In this document: piece after piece, positions 6,814 to 14,554 of the stretch
Layout: every line of letters begins with the position of its first letter
Numbering within the stretch: position 1 is the first letter of the stretch
IMG/VR virus record: IMGVR_UViG_3300044633_000728
Span: 1-35,633 of that record
DNA length: 35,633 nucleotides
DNA from: a virus
Direction: 5' to 3' (one strand)
Made by a program: the position numbers and the translations under genes
Notes under the pieces: generated by a model
Seen by the model: only the letters and a program-made list of their open reading frames with translations
What the model was told of the DNA's origin: nothing
Database searches by the model: none

Positions 6814-7036
6814 CTCGTCTCCAGTGTAGGTAAGATCTAATATAAACAGCACCATAGGCTACTGCTGCAAAGATAAACCCGTACTGATCTGTTACTAGGG
6901 CATAGGCTATCCATAAACACTCGTTGAACAATAGAACAAACCATCCCCAAAGAGTTTTTCTACCCACAAAATAAATGCCAGACACGCCAATACAGGCAAG
7001 TACCCAGTGTGCATAGTCAGCAATCCATTGAATCAT
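6806..7036 (-). CDS. Small polytopic membrane protein
   Basis: The 76-aa product has two to three hydrophobic helices with conserved-looking GWFVLLFNECLWIAYALVT and QYGFI segments, resembling small membrane proteins often seen in actinophages. TATACT lies 6 nt before the ATG, so it heads the leftward operon as a leaderless gene. A holin or small transporter role is possible but not shown. Confidence 0.75.
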   Translation of the reverse strand: MIQWIADYAHWVLACIGVSGIYFVGRKTLWGWFVLLFNECLWIAYALVTDQYGFIFAAVAYGAVYIRSYLHWRRDA

Positions 7037-7063
7037 ATATCCAGTATACCTTAAAGTAGTGGT

Positions 7064-7294
7064 TTAGTCAACTTGTCTGCCCTTGGTTTTTACCCAAGTG
7101 CCTATTTTATTTGTCTTTACTTTATCTCTTAATACTTCTGCAAAATCAGTTGCTATTTCAGACCCTAGGTATTCTTCGCCTGTTTCCATATCAACTAACT
7201 TCCATTTTTCTGGAGCCTTAGTATGTATAATTAAATCAACTGGCTTTTCAAATGACTCTACTTCTGACCCATTTTTAAGTATTCTTTTATTCAT
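7064..7294 (-). CDS. Hypothetical 76-aa protein
   Basis: Start at MNKRILKNGSEV. Alternating hydrophobic residues suggest a small beta-rich fold with basic C-terminus (VKTKGRQVD). The ATG lies 2 bp after the stop of the preceding zinc-motif ORF, consistent with one short operon. Confidence 0.65.
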   Translation of the reverse strand: MNKRILKNGSEVESFEKPVDLIIHTKAPEKWKLVDMETGEEYLGSEIATDFAEVLRDKVKTNKIGTWVKTKGRQVD

Positions 7295-7295
7295 T

Positions 7296-7421
7296 CTATG
7301 AAACAAGGCCCATAGATAGGTGGTCTAAGCAGACATCTGCAACCACATAGTCTGCGTGGTCAACCACAACATCATAATGTGTTGCGTCTTTAGGACAAAA
7401 GAAACACTTAGACTTATTCAT
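7296..7421 (-). CDS. 41-aa zinc-ribbon-like protein, leaderless
   Basis: CFFC near the start and CLDH later could bind one zinc ion. TATAAT sits exactly 6 nt before the ATG. Divergent from the fibre gene at 7476 with about 55 bp between, which holds both promoters. Confidence 0.65.
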   Translation of the reverse strand: MNKSKCFFCPKDATHYDVVVDHADYVVADVCLDHLSMGLVS

Positions 7422-7475
7422 ATATTCATTATATCATAAATCAAGTATCCAAATATAGCATGATATAATGGTAAA

Positions 7476-8867
7476 ATGGCTGTTCTTACTATACAAAACT
7501 TATTGCTCAAATTTGGAGCAGGCAAATCTCCAAGGTCTGCAGACTATATTGATCTTATTGATACACTTGCTGATGATAGAAATGCTGTTTATTTTTCTTC
7601 AACTGCACCGACAGATACAGAAGCAAATCGAATTTGGTTTAACACAGACACACAAATCCTTAGTATTTATGACGATGGTGGCTGGGTAACTGCAGGTGGA
7701 GCACAGGGACCACAAGGTCCAGCAGGTGTAAAGGGTGATACTGGTTTAACAGGTGCTACTGGACCACAAGGTCCAAAGGGTGATACTGGAGATACTGGTG
7801 CTACTGGAGCACAAGGAATTCAGGGTCCTGCTGGTGCTAAAGGTGATACTGGAGAAATAGGACCAGAAGGAGCAGCAAGTACAGTAGCAGGACCACAAGG
7901 TCCAAAGGGTGATACTGGAGATACTGGGCCTGCAGGAACAACTAACTATAATCAATTAACTAATCTTCCAGATCTGACAGTATTAGCAACTAAGATTTAT
8001 GCAGATAACGCTGCAACTACTGCGGTAGCAGCAGCAATCGATTCAGCACCTTCAACACTAAATACTCTTAATGAATTAGCAGCAGCGATCAACGATGACG
8101 CATCATTTGCTTCTACTGTAACCACTGCTCTTGGAACTAAGGCTCCAATTGATTCCCCAACTTTTACGGGGACTGTAAATGGAATAACAAAATCAATGGT
8201 AGGCCTATCTAATGTAGATAACACAACTGATGCTCTTAAGCCTATTTCATCTGCAACTCAGACTGCATTAGATGCTAAGTTGTCATCAGCAACAGCATCA
8301 ACTACATATGAAACAATATCTAATGTAGCACTAAAAGCACCTTTAGCCAACCCTACATTCACAGGTACAGTATCTGGAATAACTAAATCTATGGTTGGCT
8401 TAGGTTCTGTCGATAACACAGCAGATACCGCAAAACCTGTTTCTACAGCAACTCAAGCAGCACTTGACGCTAAATTATCTACTGCAACTGCAGCATCTAC
8501 ATATATAACAGCATCTAGCACCAATACTTTAACAAATAAAAGAGTTACAGAAAGAGTAACTACAGTATCAGACTCTGCTACACCAACACCAAACTCAGAC
8601 ACTGACGATATGTATATTATTACTGGTTTGACTCAAACAGCAACCTTTGGGGCACCAACTGGGACACCCACACAAGGACAAAAGATTATGGTTAGAGTAA
8701 AGGATAATGGAACTGCCAGAACATTAGCATGGAATGCTATATATCGTGCATCGTCTGATTTATCTCTACCTACAGTAACTGTAGCAGGCAAGACAATGTA
8801 TCTTGGTTTTATCTATAACTCTACTGACTCTAAGTGGGATTTGTTGTCGAGGATGAATAACTTCTAA
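7476..8867 (+). CDS. Collagen-like tail fibre protein
   Basis: The 463-aa product has an N-terminal attachment-like region (residues 1-70), then Gly-x-y collagen repeats (about 75-155; motifs GPQGPAG, GPKGDTG), then two copies of a repeat beginning with SPTFTGT or NPTFTGT and continuing NGITKSMVGLSNVDNT, as in phage tail fibres, and a beta-rich end. It should form a trimeric receptor-binding fibre. TATAAT (7464-7469) lies 6 nt before the ATG, so it is likely leaderless. Its Gly-Pro repeats are candidate substrates for the encoded prolyl hydroxylases. Confidence 0.92.
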   Translation: MAVLTIQNLLLKFGAGKSPRSADYIDLIDTLADDRNAVYFSSTAPTDTEANRIWFNTDTQILSIYDDGGWVTAGGAQGPQGPAGVKGDTGLTGATGPQGPKGDTGDTGATGAQGIQGPAGAKGDTGEIGPEGAASTVAGPQGPKGDTGDTGPAGTTNYNQLTNLPDLTVLATKIYADNAATTAVAAAIDSAPSTLNTLNELAAAINDDASFASTVTTALGTKAPIDSPTFTGTVNGITKSMVGLSNVDNTTDALKPISSATQTALDAKLSSATASTTYETISNVALKAPLANPTFTGTVSGITKSMVGLGSVDNTADTAKPVSTATQAALDAKLSTATAASTYITASSTNTLTNKRVTERVTTVSDSATPTPNSDTDDMYIITGLTQTATFGAPTGTPTQGQKIMVRVKDNGTARTLAWNAIYRASSDLSLPTVTVAGKTMYLGFIYNSTDSKWDLLSRMNNF

Positions 8868-8868
8868 A

Positions 8869-9429
8869 ATGGCAATAAGAAAGAAAATTTGGATGTATCC
8901 AGATCCAAACCCAACACTTGGAACACACTTCGAGAACAACCCAGCACACGATATATCATGCACATCAGAGTTAGATTACATTAGAGTCGGTGGATATATC
9001 TCTGCAACAGGTGGCAATCAATATATATATGGTTTTGTACCAGTAACTGGAAGTTATGTTGTTCAGTCTGGAGACTATTTAGAGTATGATGTATACTGGG
9101 AAAGTGGTCCTGGAAATATACAGATGGCTATGGATATGCACTCTTCTGCTGGTACGTTTCGTGATGCTGGTTTGGTCGATCAAAATGGATACGCTGCTCA
9201 TCCAGGTAGCGATCTGTCGGCTGTAGCATATCAAAAATGGTACAGAAGAAGGATTCCAGCAACAACATTTAATCAAGGTAGCAGTATTGGAACAACAATA
9301 TCATATTTTAATATTGTTACAGAGCCAGATACTAGTGGCACATACTACGCAAGATTTAAAAATATGGCAATCACTGATGGCAACGGCGTAGGGGTCGACG
9401 ACAAAAATTCATTTAGTTTATTCTTTTAA
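8869..9429 (+). CDS. Fibre-associated beta-sandwich protein
   Basis: The 186-aa product begins one base after the fibre stop. Rich in Tyr, Gly and Ser, with a pattern like carbohydrate-binding jelly-roll domains (VQSGDYLEYDVYW, YYARFKNMAI). Likely a fibre tip or companion virion protein; no specific family recognised. Confidence 0.75.
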   Translation: MAIRKKIWMYPDPNPTLGTHFENNPAHDISCTSELDYIRVGGYISATGGNQYIYGFVPVTGSYVVQSGDYLEYDVYWESGPGNIQMAMDMHSSAGTFRDAGLVDQNGYAAHPGSDLSAVAYQKWYRRRIPATTFNQGSSIGTTISYFNIVTEPDTSGTYYARFKNMAITDGNGVGVDDKNSFSLFF

Positions 9430-9463
9430 GTTCGGCGCAAAATAGAGTTAACAAACCTTCCTA

Positions 9464-9478
9464 TGCCCTAAACGGGCA
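9464..9478. terminator. Possible bidirectional hairpin between convergent genes
   Basis: TGCCC-TAAAC-GGGCA forms a 5-bp stem with a 5-nt loop exactly between the fibre operon and the HNH gene. No clear U tract follows, so termination strength is uncertain. Confidence 0.4.
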
Positions 9479-9823
9479 CTATCGGTTAGACTTCTCTATA
9501 CTACGCATATAGGTTCTATGCCTATGGCAATTAGCACAAATCAACTCACATTTGGCTACCTCAGCAATAATCTCCTCCATTGTTTTATCTCTCATGCCTG
9601 TGCTGCTAAGTGGGAAAGACTTTTCAAATTGGGGAAGATGATCAAAGTCATAGACATATGGAGGATACTCAATCCCACAGTCTAGGCAAGACTTACCCTC
9701 TTTAAGATCATGCACATACTGGCGTTTGCTGCTTCTACGAAGCCTTATCGCCTGCCTTCTGCGTTCCTTATTGCGTTGGTGCCAAAGAGCCTTAAGGTGT
9801 GCAGTTCTTTCTTTTTGATTCAT
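9479..9823 (-). CDS. HNH endonuclease
   Basis: The 114-aa product has a basic N-terminus, CLDC, then DFDH and CELICANCHRHRT: two zinc CxxC knuckles around the HNH core (D-H...N...H). These are common free-standing or homing nucleases of phages and may act in DNA packaging or mobility. Start overlaps the upstream gene (ATGA). Confidence 0.92.
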   Translation of the reverse strand: MNQKERTAHLKALWHQRNKERRRQAIRLRRSSKRQYVHDLKEGKSCLDCGIEYPPYVYDFDHLPQFEKSFPLSSTGMRDKTMEEIIAEVAKCELICANCHRHRTYMRSIEKSNR

Positions 9824-10017
9824 TCATCCATCTCAATCACACCTTTAGTGTCAAGACATAGTTTACATATCTCAAAGAACATAGTGCCAGAGGAGTCTAT
9901 CCTATAATCGTAATCACATTCGTGTGGTGTATTACGCATTTCGTTAAACTTTTTCCAAGGTTCCTTCATGAAGTCATCTAGGCTAGACATTCTCATACTT
10001 TCTTTTATATTCATCAT
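9820..10017 (-). CDS. Hypothetical 65-aa protein
   Basis: Contains HECDYDYRID and EICKLC, a Cys-x-x-Cys plus His/Cys that may bind zinc. Starts at 10017 or at the internal Met of MSSLDDF. Overlaps the HNH gene and the upstream 53-aa gene, so it belongs to the same leftward operon. Confidence 0.65.
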   Translation of the reverse strand: MMNIKESMRMSSLDDFMKEPWKKFNEMRNTPHECDYDYRIDSSGTMFFEICKLCLDTKGVIEMDE

Positions 10018-10144
10018 AGGTTACATAGCACTTGCCACAGGCTATCTCCCCACACTGCAATGACCATTCAAATTCATGGGTGCAGTTAATTATGATCATT
10101 TTCCAGAATCGGCTGTCTACTTGTCTATCTGTTAGAGGTTTCAT
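9983..10144 (-). CDS. Hypothetical 53-aa zinc-motif protein
   Basis: Begins MKPLTDRQVDSRFWK and has NCTHEFEW, CGEIACGKC and a Tyr-rich tail, so four Cys/His positions could form a zinc ribbon. It overlaps its 3' neighbour by 35 bp and its upstream neighbour by 4 bp. Confidence 0.6.
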   Translation of the reverse strand: MKPLTDRQVDSRFWKMIIINCTHEFEWSLQCGEIACGKCYVTYDEYKRKYENV

Positions 10145-10308
10145 TTGATCTCATGCTTTCTACGATATTTATCAGACATCTTGAATGCCTCATTCCTAGT
10201 AGCCCACTCCTGTGAAGAGTACACACCCAACTCTATGTCTAAGAAGCGCCACTTACCTGTTTTTTTATTGATCTCCACTTTTGTAGGAGATTGTGCTTTT
10301 TTATTCAT
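10141..10308 (-). CDS. Hypothetical 55-aa basic protein
   Basis: Begins MNKKAQSPTKVEINKKTGKWRF and resembles short AP2/integrase-like DNA-binding N-terminal folds only by its basic beta-strand pattern; I do not assign a family. Divergent from the T5orf172-like gene. ATGA overlap with the 53-aa gene. Confidence 0.6.
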   Translation of the reverse strand: MNKKAQSPTKVEINKKTGKWRFLDIELGVYSSQEWATRNEAFKMSDKYRRKHEIK

Positions 10309-10356
10309 ATCCCTATTGTCTCAAAAAAAACGGGGGATGTCAAGTATAATAGACTA

Positions 10357-10671
10357 ATGACCCTATTATATATACTATACAGTCCTGTGTATAAGGCTGT
10401 CAAAATAGGGATATCAGATGTGTCAGGTAGAAGGTTTGCAAGCCATAGGACCAAGGGTTGGATATTAATCAAGTATTGGTGGTTTTCCGAACGGGATAAG
10501 GCAAGAGCAATAGAAACCCTAGTACTAAGAACACTAAGGGAAAAGCATGGTTCTTTCCTAGATAAGGCAGATATGCCACAAGGGGGTTATACGGAGACAT
10601 TTGATGCATCTAAAGTGACTAGAAAAGGCTTGATCCGTATGGTCAATAGGGCCATAAAGGACCTATCGTAA
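10357..10671 (+). CDS. T5orf172/MUG113-type GIY-YIG-like protein, leaderless
   Basis: The 104-aa product begins MTLLYILYSPVYKAVKIGISD, followed by GRRFASH, GW and a conserved Glu in ARAIETLVLRTL, matching the short GIY-YIG-like fold of the T5orf172/MUG113 group (putative nuclease). TATAAT (10345-10350) lies 6 nt before the ATG, so translation is probably leaderless. It is an isolated rightward gene among leftward ones, as expected of a mobile nuclease. Confidence 0.78.
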   Translation: MTLLYILYSPVYKAVKIGISDVSGRRFASHRTKGWILIKYWWFSERDKARAIETLVLRTLREKHGSFLDKADMPQGGYTETFDASKVTRKGLIRMVNRAIKDLS

Positions 10672-10674
10672 TCT

Positions 10675-10773
10675 TTATTTGCCGTCGCATTTTGGACACT
10701 TGGATGTAGGGTTTGGTACCCCATAAGGTAGTTGATACATACCACCACAGTCAAAGCATAGGATGTTTAGCAT
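10675..10773 (-). CDS. 32-aa zinc ribbon
   Basis: CFDC near the N-terminus and CPKC near the C-terminus form two CxxC knuckles 20 residues apart, a minimal zinc ribbon. Start overlaps the upstream 28-aa ORF (TAATG). Small zinc ribbons are frequent in this window. Confidence 0.6.
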   Translation of the reverse strand: MLNILCFDCGGMYQLPYGVPNPTSKCPKCDGK

Positions 10774-10859
10774 TATCCACCCATCCGTATCTGTTGTAGA
10801 TATGCCATGTAGTTTAGAAATATGAATAGGCCAAGCATTATAATGAGAAAAGGTTTCAT
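10773..10859 (-). CDS. 28-aa membrane peptide, leaderless
   Basis: MKPFLIIMLGLFIFLNYMA is one hydrophobic helix, followed by a short basic tail. TATAAT is exactly 6 nt upstream, next to the DnaA-box region. Coupled to the following zinc ribbon. Function unknown. Confidence 0.55.
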   Translation of the reverse strand: MKPFLIIMLGLFIFLNYMAYLQQIRMGG

Positions 10860-10875
10860 GGTTTAATTATAGCAG

Positions 10876-10928
10876 TTATCCACACCCAATAGGCTAAAAA
10901 TGTCATAGTTATCCACATGTTATCCACA
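10876..10928 (+). promoter_or_regulatory. Three DnaA boxes
   Basis: Perfect TTATCCACA occurs at 10876-10884, 10909-10917 and 10920-10928, all in one direction, the last two 11 bp apart. Bacterial DnaA binds this sequence. The cluster opens the largest unassigned region nearby and supports an origin or DnaA-responsive control element. Confidence 0.75.
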
Positions 10929-11032
10929 GATAAATGTTACTGATTATTTAAATAGATAGTCTAGAAGTGGAGTGAAGTGGAGGATAGTGGAGTAGGGAGC
11001 GCTTTTAAAGAGGCGTTCGTAATCCCAAACCT

Positions 11033-11104
11033 CAAACCTTCATATCCCCAAACCTTCGAAGCGGGATTATATCACAAACCTTCATATCTGTCAAACCTTC
11101 ATAT
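11033..11104 (+). repeat. Iteron-like CAAACCTTCATAT repeats
   Basis: CAAACCTTCATAT is present exactly at 11033-11045, 11075-11087 and 11092-11104, with a variant CAAACCTTCGA at 11049-11059. Shorter CAAACC or GGTTTG words continue to about 11625. Phage replication or regulator proteins often bind such iterons. Confidence 0.7.
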
Positions 11105-11262
11105 GCATGGTTTGGGCATTATACATCGTAAACGATGGTTTGTCAAGCCCATTTTATGCAAAAAAAATATCCCCAAACCAGGGGAAAATTTGCCAATATC
11201 GTAATCTTTTTTATTAAAACTATTATGGTTTTTCTAGAAACCAAGGATAAATGGTTTGTTAT

Positions 11263-11490
11263 TTACCATAGGGGTAATTGGGTATACTTTTGATCCCCGC
11301 TTGCAGCGTCCTTAACAGGATTATCAGTCATTTCTGGTGCGGGGGACTTAGGAAAGAAAGCCTTAAGAGTAACTATAGAATACAACATACCACATATAGC
11401 ACCCATGGCTTTATCAAACTCTACAGAGTCATGAGGGATATCATGTCTATGAGATCTGTTCTCATACATCTTTGCAAAGTGGTGTGCCAT
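11263..11490 (-). CDS. Hypothetical 75-aa protein, leaderless
   Basis: Begins MAHHFAKMYENRSHRHD, with many His residues, one short hydrophobic stretch (GAICGMLYSIVTLKAFF) and a polar tail. TATAAT lies 6 nt before the ATG. Flanked on both sides by CAAACC-repeat DNA. No family recognised. Confidence 0.6.
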   Translation of the reverse strand: MAHHFAKMYENRSHRHDIPHDSVEFDKAMGAICGMLYSIVTLKAFFPKSPAPEMTDNPVKDAASGDQKYTQLPLW

Positions 11491-11669
11491 GGTTTAATTA
11501 TAACATGGTTTGACAAACCTTACAAACTATGGTATAAGTTCAGCAGGGGGAAAGTTTTAAGGGTTCGTAATGTCTAGGTTTGGGGAAATTATGGTTTGGA
11601 TCGTAATGTCTTTATGGTTTGAGGTTTGACAAATTGATAAAAGTATGGCACGTGCCCTTTCGGGTCATT
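11491..11669. other. Intergenic region with CAAACC/GGTTTG words and a hairpin
   Basis: Besides the promoter for the 75-aa gene it has about six GGTTTG/CAAACC words, two TCGTAATGTCT words and the perfect palindrome GGCACGTGCC at 11646-11655. The palindrome is followed by CCC-TTTC-GGG, which could help end leftward transcripts. No gene seen. Confidence 0.4.
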
Positions 11670-11942
11670 TTACTCCTGATTGTCCTGATAGTCAAATACA
11701 TGCTGAAGGTCCTCAAACCCAATGTCCTCAAGTTGCATGGCTTCTAACAATAGGTCCCATGTCTCGTTGATGTACTGTTCTAAGTCAGGTGTATGGTTGA
11801 TTATCTTTTCTGAGAATGCAAAGGCAAGCGGCAAACCAATGTCGTTGTACCAAATAAAATCTCTCCATTCACTGTCATCTTTCAATCCTAGCCAAACCTG
11901 ACCCAAGATTAAAGCCTTGTTCTCAAAAGTTGTTGTGGGCAT
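11670..11942 (-). CDS. Hypothetical 90-aa acidic protein
   Basis: Strongly acidic, rich in Trp and Asp (DDSEWRDFIWYND, and the tail DYQDNQE). Such acidic small phage proteins can be DNA mimics, but there is no direct support. Overlaps the upstream gene by 20 bp in the same operon. Confidence 0.65.
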   Translation of the reverse strand: MPTTTFENKALILGQVWLGLKDDSEWRDFIWYNDIGLPLAFAFSEKIINHTPDLEQYINETWDLLLEAMQLEDIGFEDLQHVFDYQDNQE

Positions 11943-12129
11943 AATTTGTACCTTCCTTAGTTTCTTTGGCTGACTCTGCTATTACCTGTAATCTATTATA
12001 CACGACATAGGGTTGGGACTTTGCCAAGTATTCCCCGACTAATTCCAAATCAACTCTGAGGTCAGAAACCATGTTGCCCAACTTCATGGCAACCTTTTCT
12101 TCCTCTGTGACTCGTCTGCTTATACGCAT
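11923..12129 (-). CDS. Hypothetical 68-aa helical protein
   Basis: Begins MRISRRVTEEEKVAMKLGNMVSD and is predicted to be mostly helical. A GGGAG ribosome site precedes the ATG and a sigma70-type promoter lies just upstream (12147-12175). First gene of a two-gene leftward operon. Confidence 0.68.
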   Translation of the reverse strand: MRISRRVTEEEKVAMKLGNMVSDLRVDLELVGEYLAKSQPYVVYNRLQVIAESAKETKEGTNYAHNNF

Positions 12130-12146
12130 AGTTCTCCCTTGTATCT

Positions 12147-12175
12147 ATTGTACCAAAAAGTAGGGGGAAGGGCAA
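12147..12175 (-). promoter_or_regulatory. Sigma70-like promoter
   Basis: On the minus strand TTGCCC, a 17-bp spacer and TACAAT lie about 18 bp before the 12129 start codon. Unlike its neighbours it lacks the TTTGTCAG box. Confidence 0.6.
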
Positions 12176-12222
12176 GCCCCACGCCAGCCCCTCCCACCTG
12201 ATTAATCTAGGTGACCCAATAC

Positions 12223-12591
12223 CTAGATCTGCTCAACTAAAACTTTAGGAATGTAGGCATTGATAAACATTTGCCAGTCAACCTGTAGGTCCTTGCCTGC
12301 TTCATAGATAGTTTCTTTAGCAACATCGATGACTACCGTGGTTTCACCCAGTTCAAAGTTGGTGCCCTTGATTGCATAAATTCCAAACCCTGTTTCCTCT
12401 AGGACAGAATCTTGCATTAGATAACTAATCATCATACGGTTGAAGTAGGCATAGTCTTTCCACCTAGGCTTTGAATGCTGCAGGGCCATTGCTAGGTCCC
12501 GCTGCCATTCGGTCTCACCCCAGTGGCTATATAGAACTACATGGGCTTCATCCTCAACATCTTTAAATACATAGTTAATCCGTGCTCCCAT
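12223..12591 (-). CDS. Hypothetical 122-aa protein
   Basis: Start at MGARINYVFKDVEDEAHVV, where the ATG overlaps the upstream stop (TAATG). Contains HWGETEWQRDLAMAL and a beta-rich C-terminal half. Similar proteins occur in actinophages as I recall, without known function. Last gene of the 13824-to-12223 leftward operon. Confidence 0.7.
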   Translation of the reverse strand: MGARINYVFKDVEDEAHVVLYSHWGETEWQRDLAMALQHSKPRWKDYAYFNRMMISYLMQDSVLEETGFGIYAIKGTNFELGETTVVIDVAKETIYEAGKDLQVDWQMFINAYIPKVLVEQI

Positions 12592-12737
12592 TAGTTTTCT
12601 TCCTTCCAAGATACGATTGATAATTGGCTTAGTACTTCATTGAGCAGCGCCTCTTCATCTTCTGCCTCTGCTTCATATCTAAATGTCATGTAGTCACCTG
12701 TTGGCTCAAAGATAACTTCTACTTTAAATTCTGCCAT
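12591..12737 (-). CDS. Hypothetical 48-aa acidic protein
   Basis: Begins MAEFKVEVIFEPTGD and has an acidic run EAEAEDEEALL. A beta-alpha pattern; overlaps both neighbours as TAATG, supporting expression. Confidence 0.65.
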   Translation of the reverse strand: MAEFKVEVIFEPTGDYMTFRYEAEAEDEEALLNEVLSQLSIVSWKEEN

Positions 12738-12910
12738 TATCTGTTTTGTCCTGTAATCTCATAGCGAATAACTTCATAGGCATTTACGCTACCTTGACGA
12801 TACTCGTCTGCTGAATAGTCACCTTTGGCATGCATTTCTTCTTTTATGTCTGCATGTAGTTTAAGTCTTTCATCTAAGAAAGCAATTAGTTCATCAATTG
12901 TTTTTATCAT
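12737..12910 (-). CDS. Hypothetical 57-aa helical protein
   Basis: Begins MIKTIDELIAFLDERLKLH and is helix-rich and charged. ATGA overlap with the upstream gene and TAATG overlap with the downstream gene. No family recognised. Confidence 0.65.
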   Translation of the reverse strand: MIKTIDELIAFLDERLKLHADIKEEMHAKGDYSADEYRQGSVNAYEVIRYEITGQNR

Positions 12911-13350
12911 TGGGTCTCCTTTATTTGGGTTATTTCTTCAAGTGTAGCACAATGGGGGCATTTTTGCAAGTCTGCCTCATCAAAGGCATCTCTAATAAGA
13001 TTATCAGGGTCCTCCATCTCAGTACCGCAGTTCTCACAGTAGTACCAATTATGACTGACCAAGACCTGAATGGTCGTGTTAGGTGGGCACGGCACCTCAG
13101 TGATAAAGTATCCTAGTCTATTTACAAATCCCCAGCCAGACCAGACATAGGACCCACCGTCGTCACCGTCCCCATACATCCAGATTTTGTCAGGGGATTG
13201 AGACTTAACAAACTCTACCTCATCACCATAGGTCTCAAACATAATGCCACCATCTCCATTGTCAAAGGAGGCATTATTGTCTATATGATTAACGATTGGT
13301 TTGTATTGCTCACACCACTCGTCAAAATCCATTTCAATAAAGTTATCCAT
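12907..13350 (-). CDS. 147-aa protein with C-terminal zinc ribbon
   Basis: Start at MDNFIEMDFDEW (13350), overlapping the upstream stop. Residues 1-100 are acidic and aromatic with DGDDGGSYVWSGWG. The C-terminal part has CENC and CPHC, a zinc ribbon. The first part is reminiscent of small SMI1-like or DUF domains, but I cannot assign it. Confidence 0.75.
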   Translation of the reverse strand: MDNFIEMDFDEWCEQYKPIVNHIDNNASFDNGDGGIMFETYGDEVEFVKSQSPDKIWMYGDGDDGGSYVWSGWGFVNRLGYFITEVPCPPNTTIQVLVSHNWYYCENCGTEMEDPDNLIRDAFDEADLQKCPHCATLEEITQIKETQ

Positions 13351-13615
13351 TGTTCTTTGTCCTATCACTAATAGCAAACGATAGTTGGTATGTTAGGGCA
13401 TATACCCATGATAGAGCGTCCATTTGGCCTTCCCAGTATTTACGCTCCATAGAATCCATTGCCTCTTCTGTATATTCTTCTTGCTCAACAGCGGCATTGT
13501 ATTCTTTTTCAGCCTCAAGCATGAGGTTTTTAAGTTCACCGTGTAGGATGTCAGTTCCTGACTCTCCCATATCAATCAGTTTCTGTAGTCTTGGTTCTAG
13601 GGTTGTATTCATCAT
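13343..13615 (-). CDS. Hypothetical 90-aa helical protein
   Basis: Acidic, helical middle (MLEAEKEYNAAVEQEEYTEEAM) suggesting coiled coil. Start at 13615 directly follows the upstream stop; 13612 is an alternative. Operon member. Confidence 0.68.
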   Translation of the reverse strand: MMNTTLEPRLQKLIDMGESGTDILHGELKNLMLEAEKEYNAAVEQEEYTEEAMDSMERKYWEGQMDALSWVYALTYQLSFAISDRTKNNG

Positions 13616-13617
13616 AG

Positions 13618-13824
13618 TTATATTCTACCCTCTAGCACTGACAAGAAATGGCGGGTAGCAATAAGTTCACCTGTATTATGCATGTCCTCAATCTCTAGGT
13701 CACGATACTCATCAGAGTCATAGTCACCCTCAAATGTGTCCATGAGGTTTTGTAGTTTCTCAGCGTCCTGTAGGAGACTAATCTCATGCAGGCGTACATA
13801 TTCTTTGAATGTATTTAGGTCCAT
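13618..13824 (-). CDS. Hypothetical 68-aa acidic protein
   Basis: Helical and acidic (EGDYDSDEYRDLEIED). TATACT lies 7 nt before the ATG, so the message could be leaderless. It heads the operon running to 12223. Family unknown. Confidence 0.68.
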   Translation of the reverse strand: MDLNTFKEYVRLHEISLLQDAEKLQNLMDTFEGDYDSDEYRDLEIEDMHNTGELIATRHFLSVLEGRI

Positions 13825-13825
13825 A

Positions 13826-14029
13826 CTATAAAGTATACGGGTTTGAGTTGATTTTTACAACTTGTGGAGATGTGACTTCTATCACAGGCTGATACGCAGG
13901 GGATGAGCCAATACCAATAACCATTCCTCTAGCGCAAATACAGTCAGGATCTACCCTTGGTATCTCCAGGGCAGTGACCTCAATAAGAGCATCACAGTTA
14001 GTACATACATAGTCATGCTTAGTCCACAT
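13826..14029 (-). CDS. 67-aa zinc-ribbon-like protein
   Basis: Start at MWTKHDYVCTNCD, overlapping the end of the upstream gene. CTNC and CIC are possible metal ligands. The longer frame to 14065 lies inside the upstream gene. Confidence 0.65.
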   Translation of the reverse strand: MWTKHDYVCTNCDALIEVTALEIPRVDPDCICARGMVIGIGSSPAYQPVIEVTSPQVVKINSNPYTL

Positions 14030-14204
14030 TATGAACATACTCCTTTGCCCACTCAGGTGCTTCACCTTCTACCCAATCTAATTTAACATCGAAATCTCCA
14101 CCGCCTTCAGGCCATCCAGTTGTTACTACCAACTCTGTGCCGTCCTCAAAGAAGATTTGCTCAACAATTAAGCGATATGTGATTTCACGAGATTCTATTT
14201 TCAT
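14019..14204 (-). CDS. Hypothetical 61-aa protein
   Basis: Beta-rich with EDGTELVVTTGWPEGGGDF. An AAAGGA ribosome site precedes the ATG and a TTTGTCAG promoter lies 30 bp upstream, so this gene is leadered, unlike many neighbours. Confidence 0.68.
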   Translation of the reverse strand: MKIESREITYRLIVEQIFFEDGTELVVTTGWPEGGGDFDVKLDWVEGEAPEWAKEYVHNVD

Positions 14205-14234
14205 AAGGGTCCTTTCTTTGTTGTGTATGTATTA

Positions 14235-14258
14235 ATTATAGCGGGGACCACTGACAAA
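14235..14258 (-). promoter_or_regulatory. TTTGTCAG-box promoter 1
   Basis: Minus strand: TTTGTCAG (14258-14251), 10 bp, TATAAT (14240-14235). No good -35. Drives the gene starting at 14204. Confidence 0.7.
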
Positions 14259-14465
14259 TTAGTCCTCTATGTATTCTACTAGGATTTGGTCTCTTACCTC
14301 ATCATATTTAACAAGACTATCAATGTCCTCAGCAAAGCGGGTAACTAGATAATCAACCTTATCATTATCACTCATATCTTCAGGACCATAGAGTTCAAAC
14401 CCTATATCATTAGACATGGCATCATCTAGATCTATAATCTGCTCAATAGCAATTCTAACTTTCAT
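14259..14465 (-). CDS. Hypothetical 68-aa acidic protein
   Basis: Begins MKVRIAIEQIIDLDDAMS; acidic throughout. Last of a four-gene operon starting at 14873, joined to the 29-aa ORF by a TAATG overlap. Resembles DUF-type small acidic phage proteins; no assignment. Confidence 0.68.
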   Translation of the reverse strand: MKVRIAIEQIIDLDDAMSNDIGFELYGPEDMSDNDKVDYLVTRFAEDIDSLVKYDEVRDQILVEYIED

Positions 14466-14554
14466 TAGTCCCCCTGATTAACTAAATAAGCACGAACTTC
14501 TTCAAGGGCATCAATAGCCTGTTCACATACAACAATCATATCTTCTCTAGTCAT
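14465..14554 (-). CDS. Hypothetical 29-aa peptide
   Basis: MTREDMIVVCEQAIDALEEV is a likely single amphipathic helix. TAATG overlaps with both neighbours support it as a translated gene. Confidence 0.55.
   Translation of the reverse strand: MTREDMIVVCEQAIDALEEVRAYLVNQGD

Larger units (their letters stand above)
10861..11262. other. Intergenic region, possible replication origin
   Basis: This 400-bp stretch has no supported gene. It holds three DnaA boxes, a purine-rich block with repeated GTGGAG/GTGAAG, four CAAACCTTCATAT-like repeats, several ATCGTAA words and an AT-rich end. The set resembles an origin (DnaA sites, iterons and AT-rich DNA), but no replication gene is adjacent and the function is inferred. 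Confidence 0.45.
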
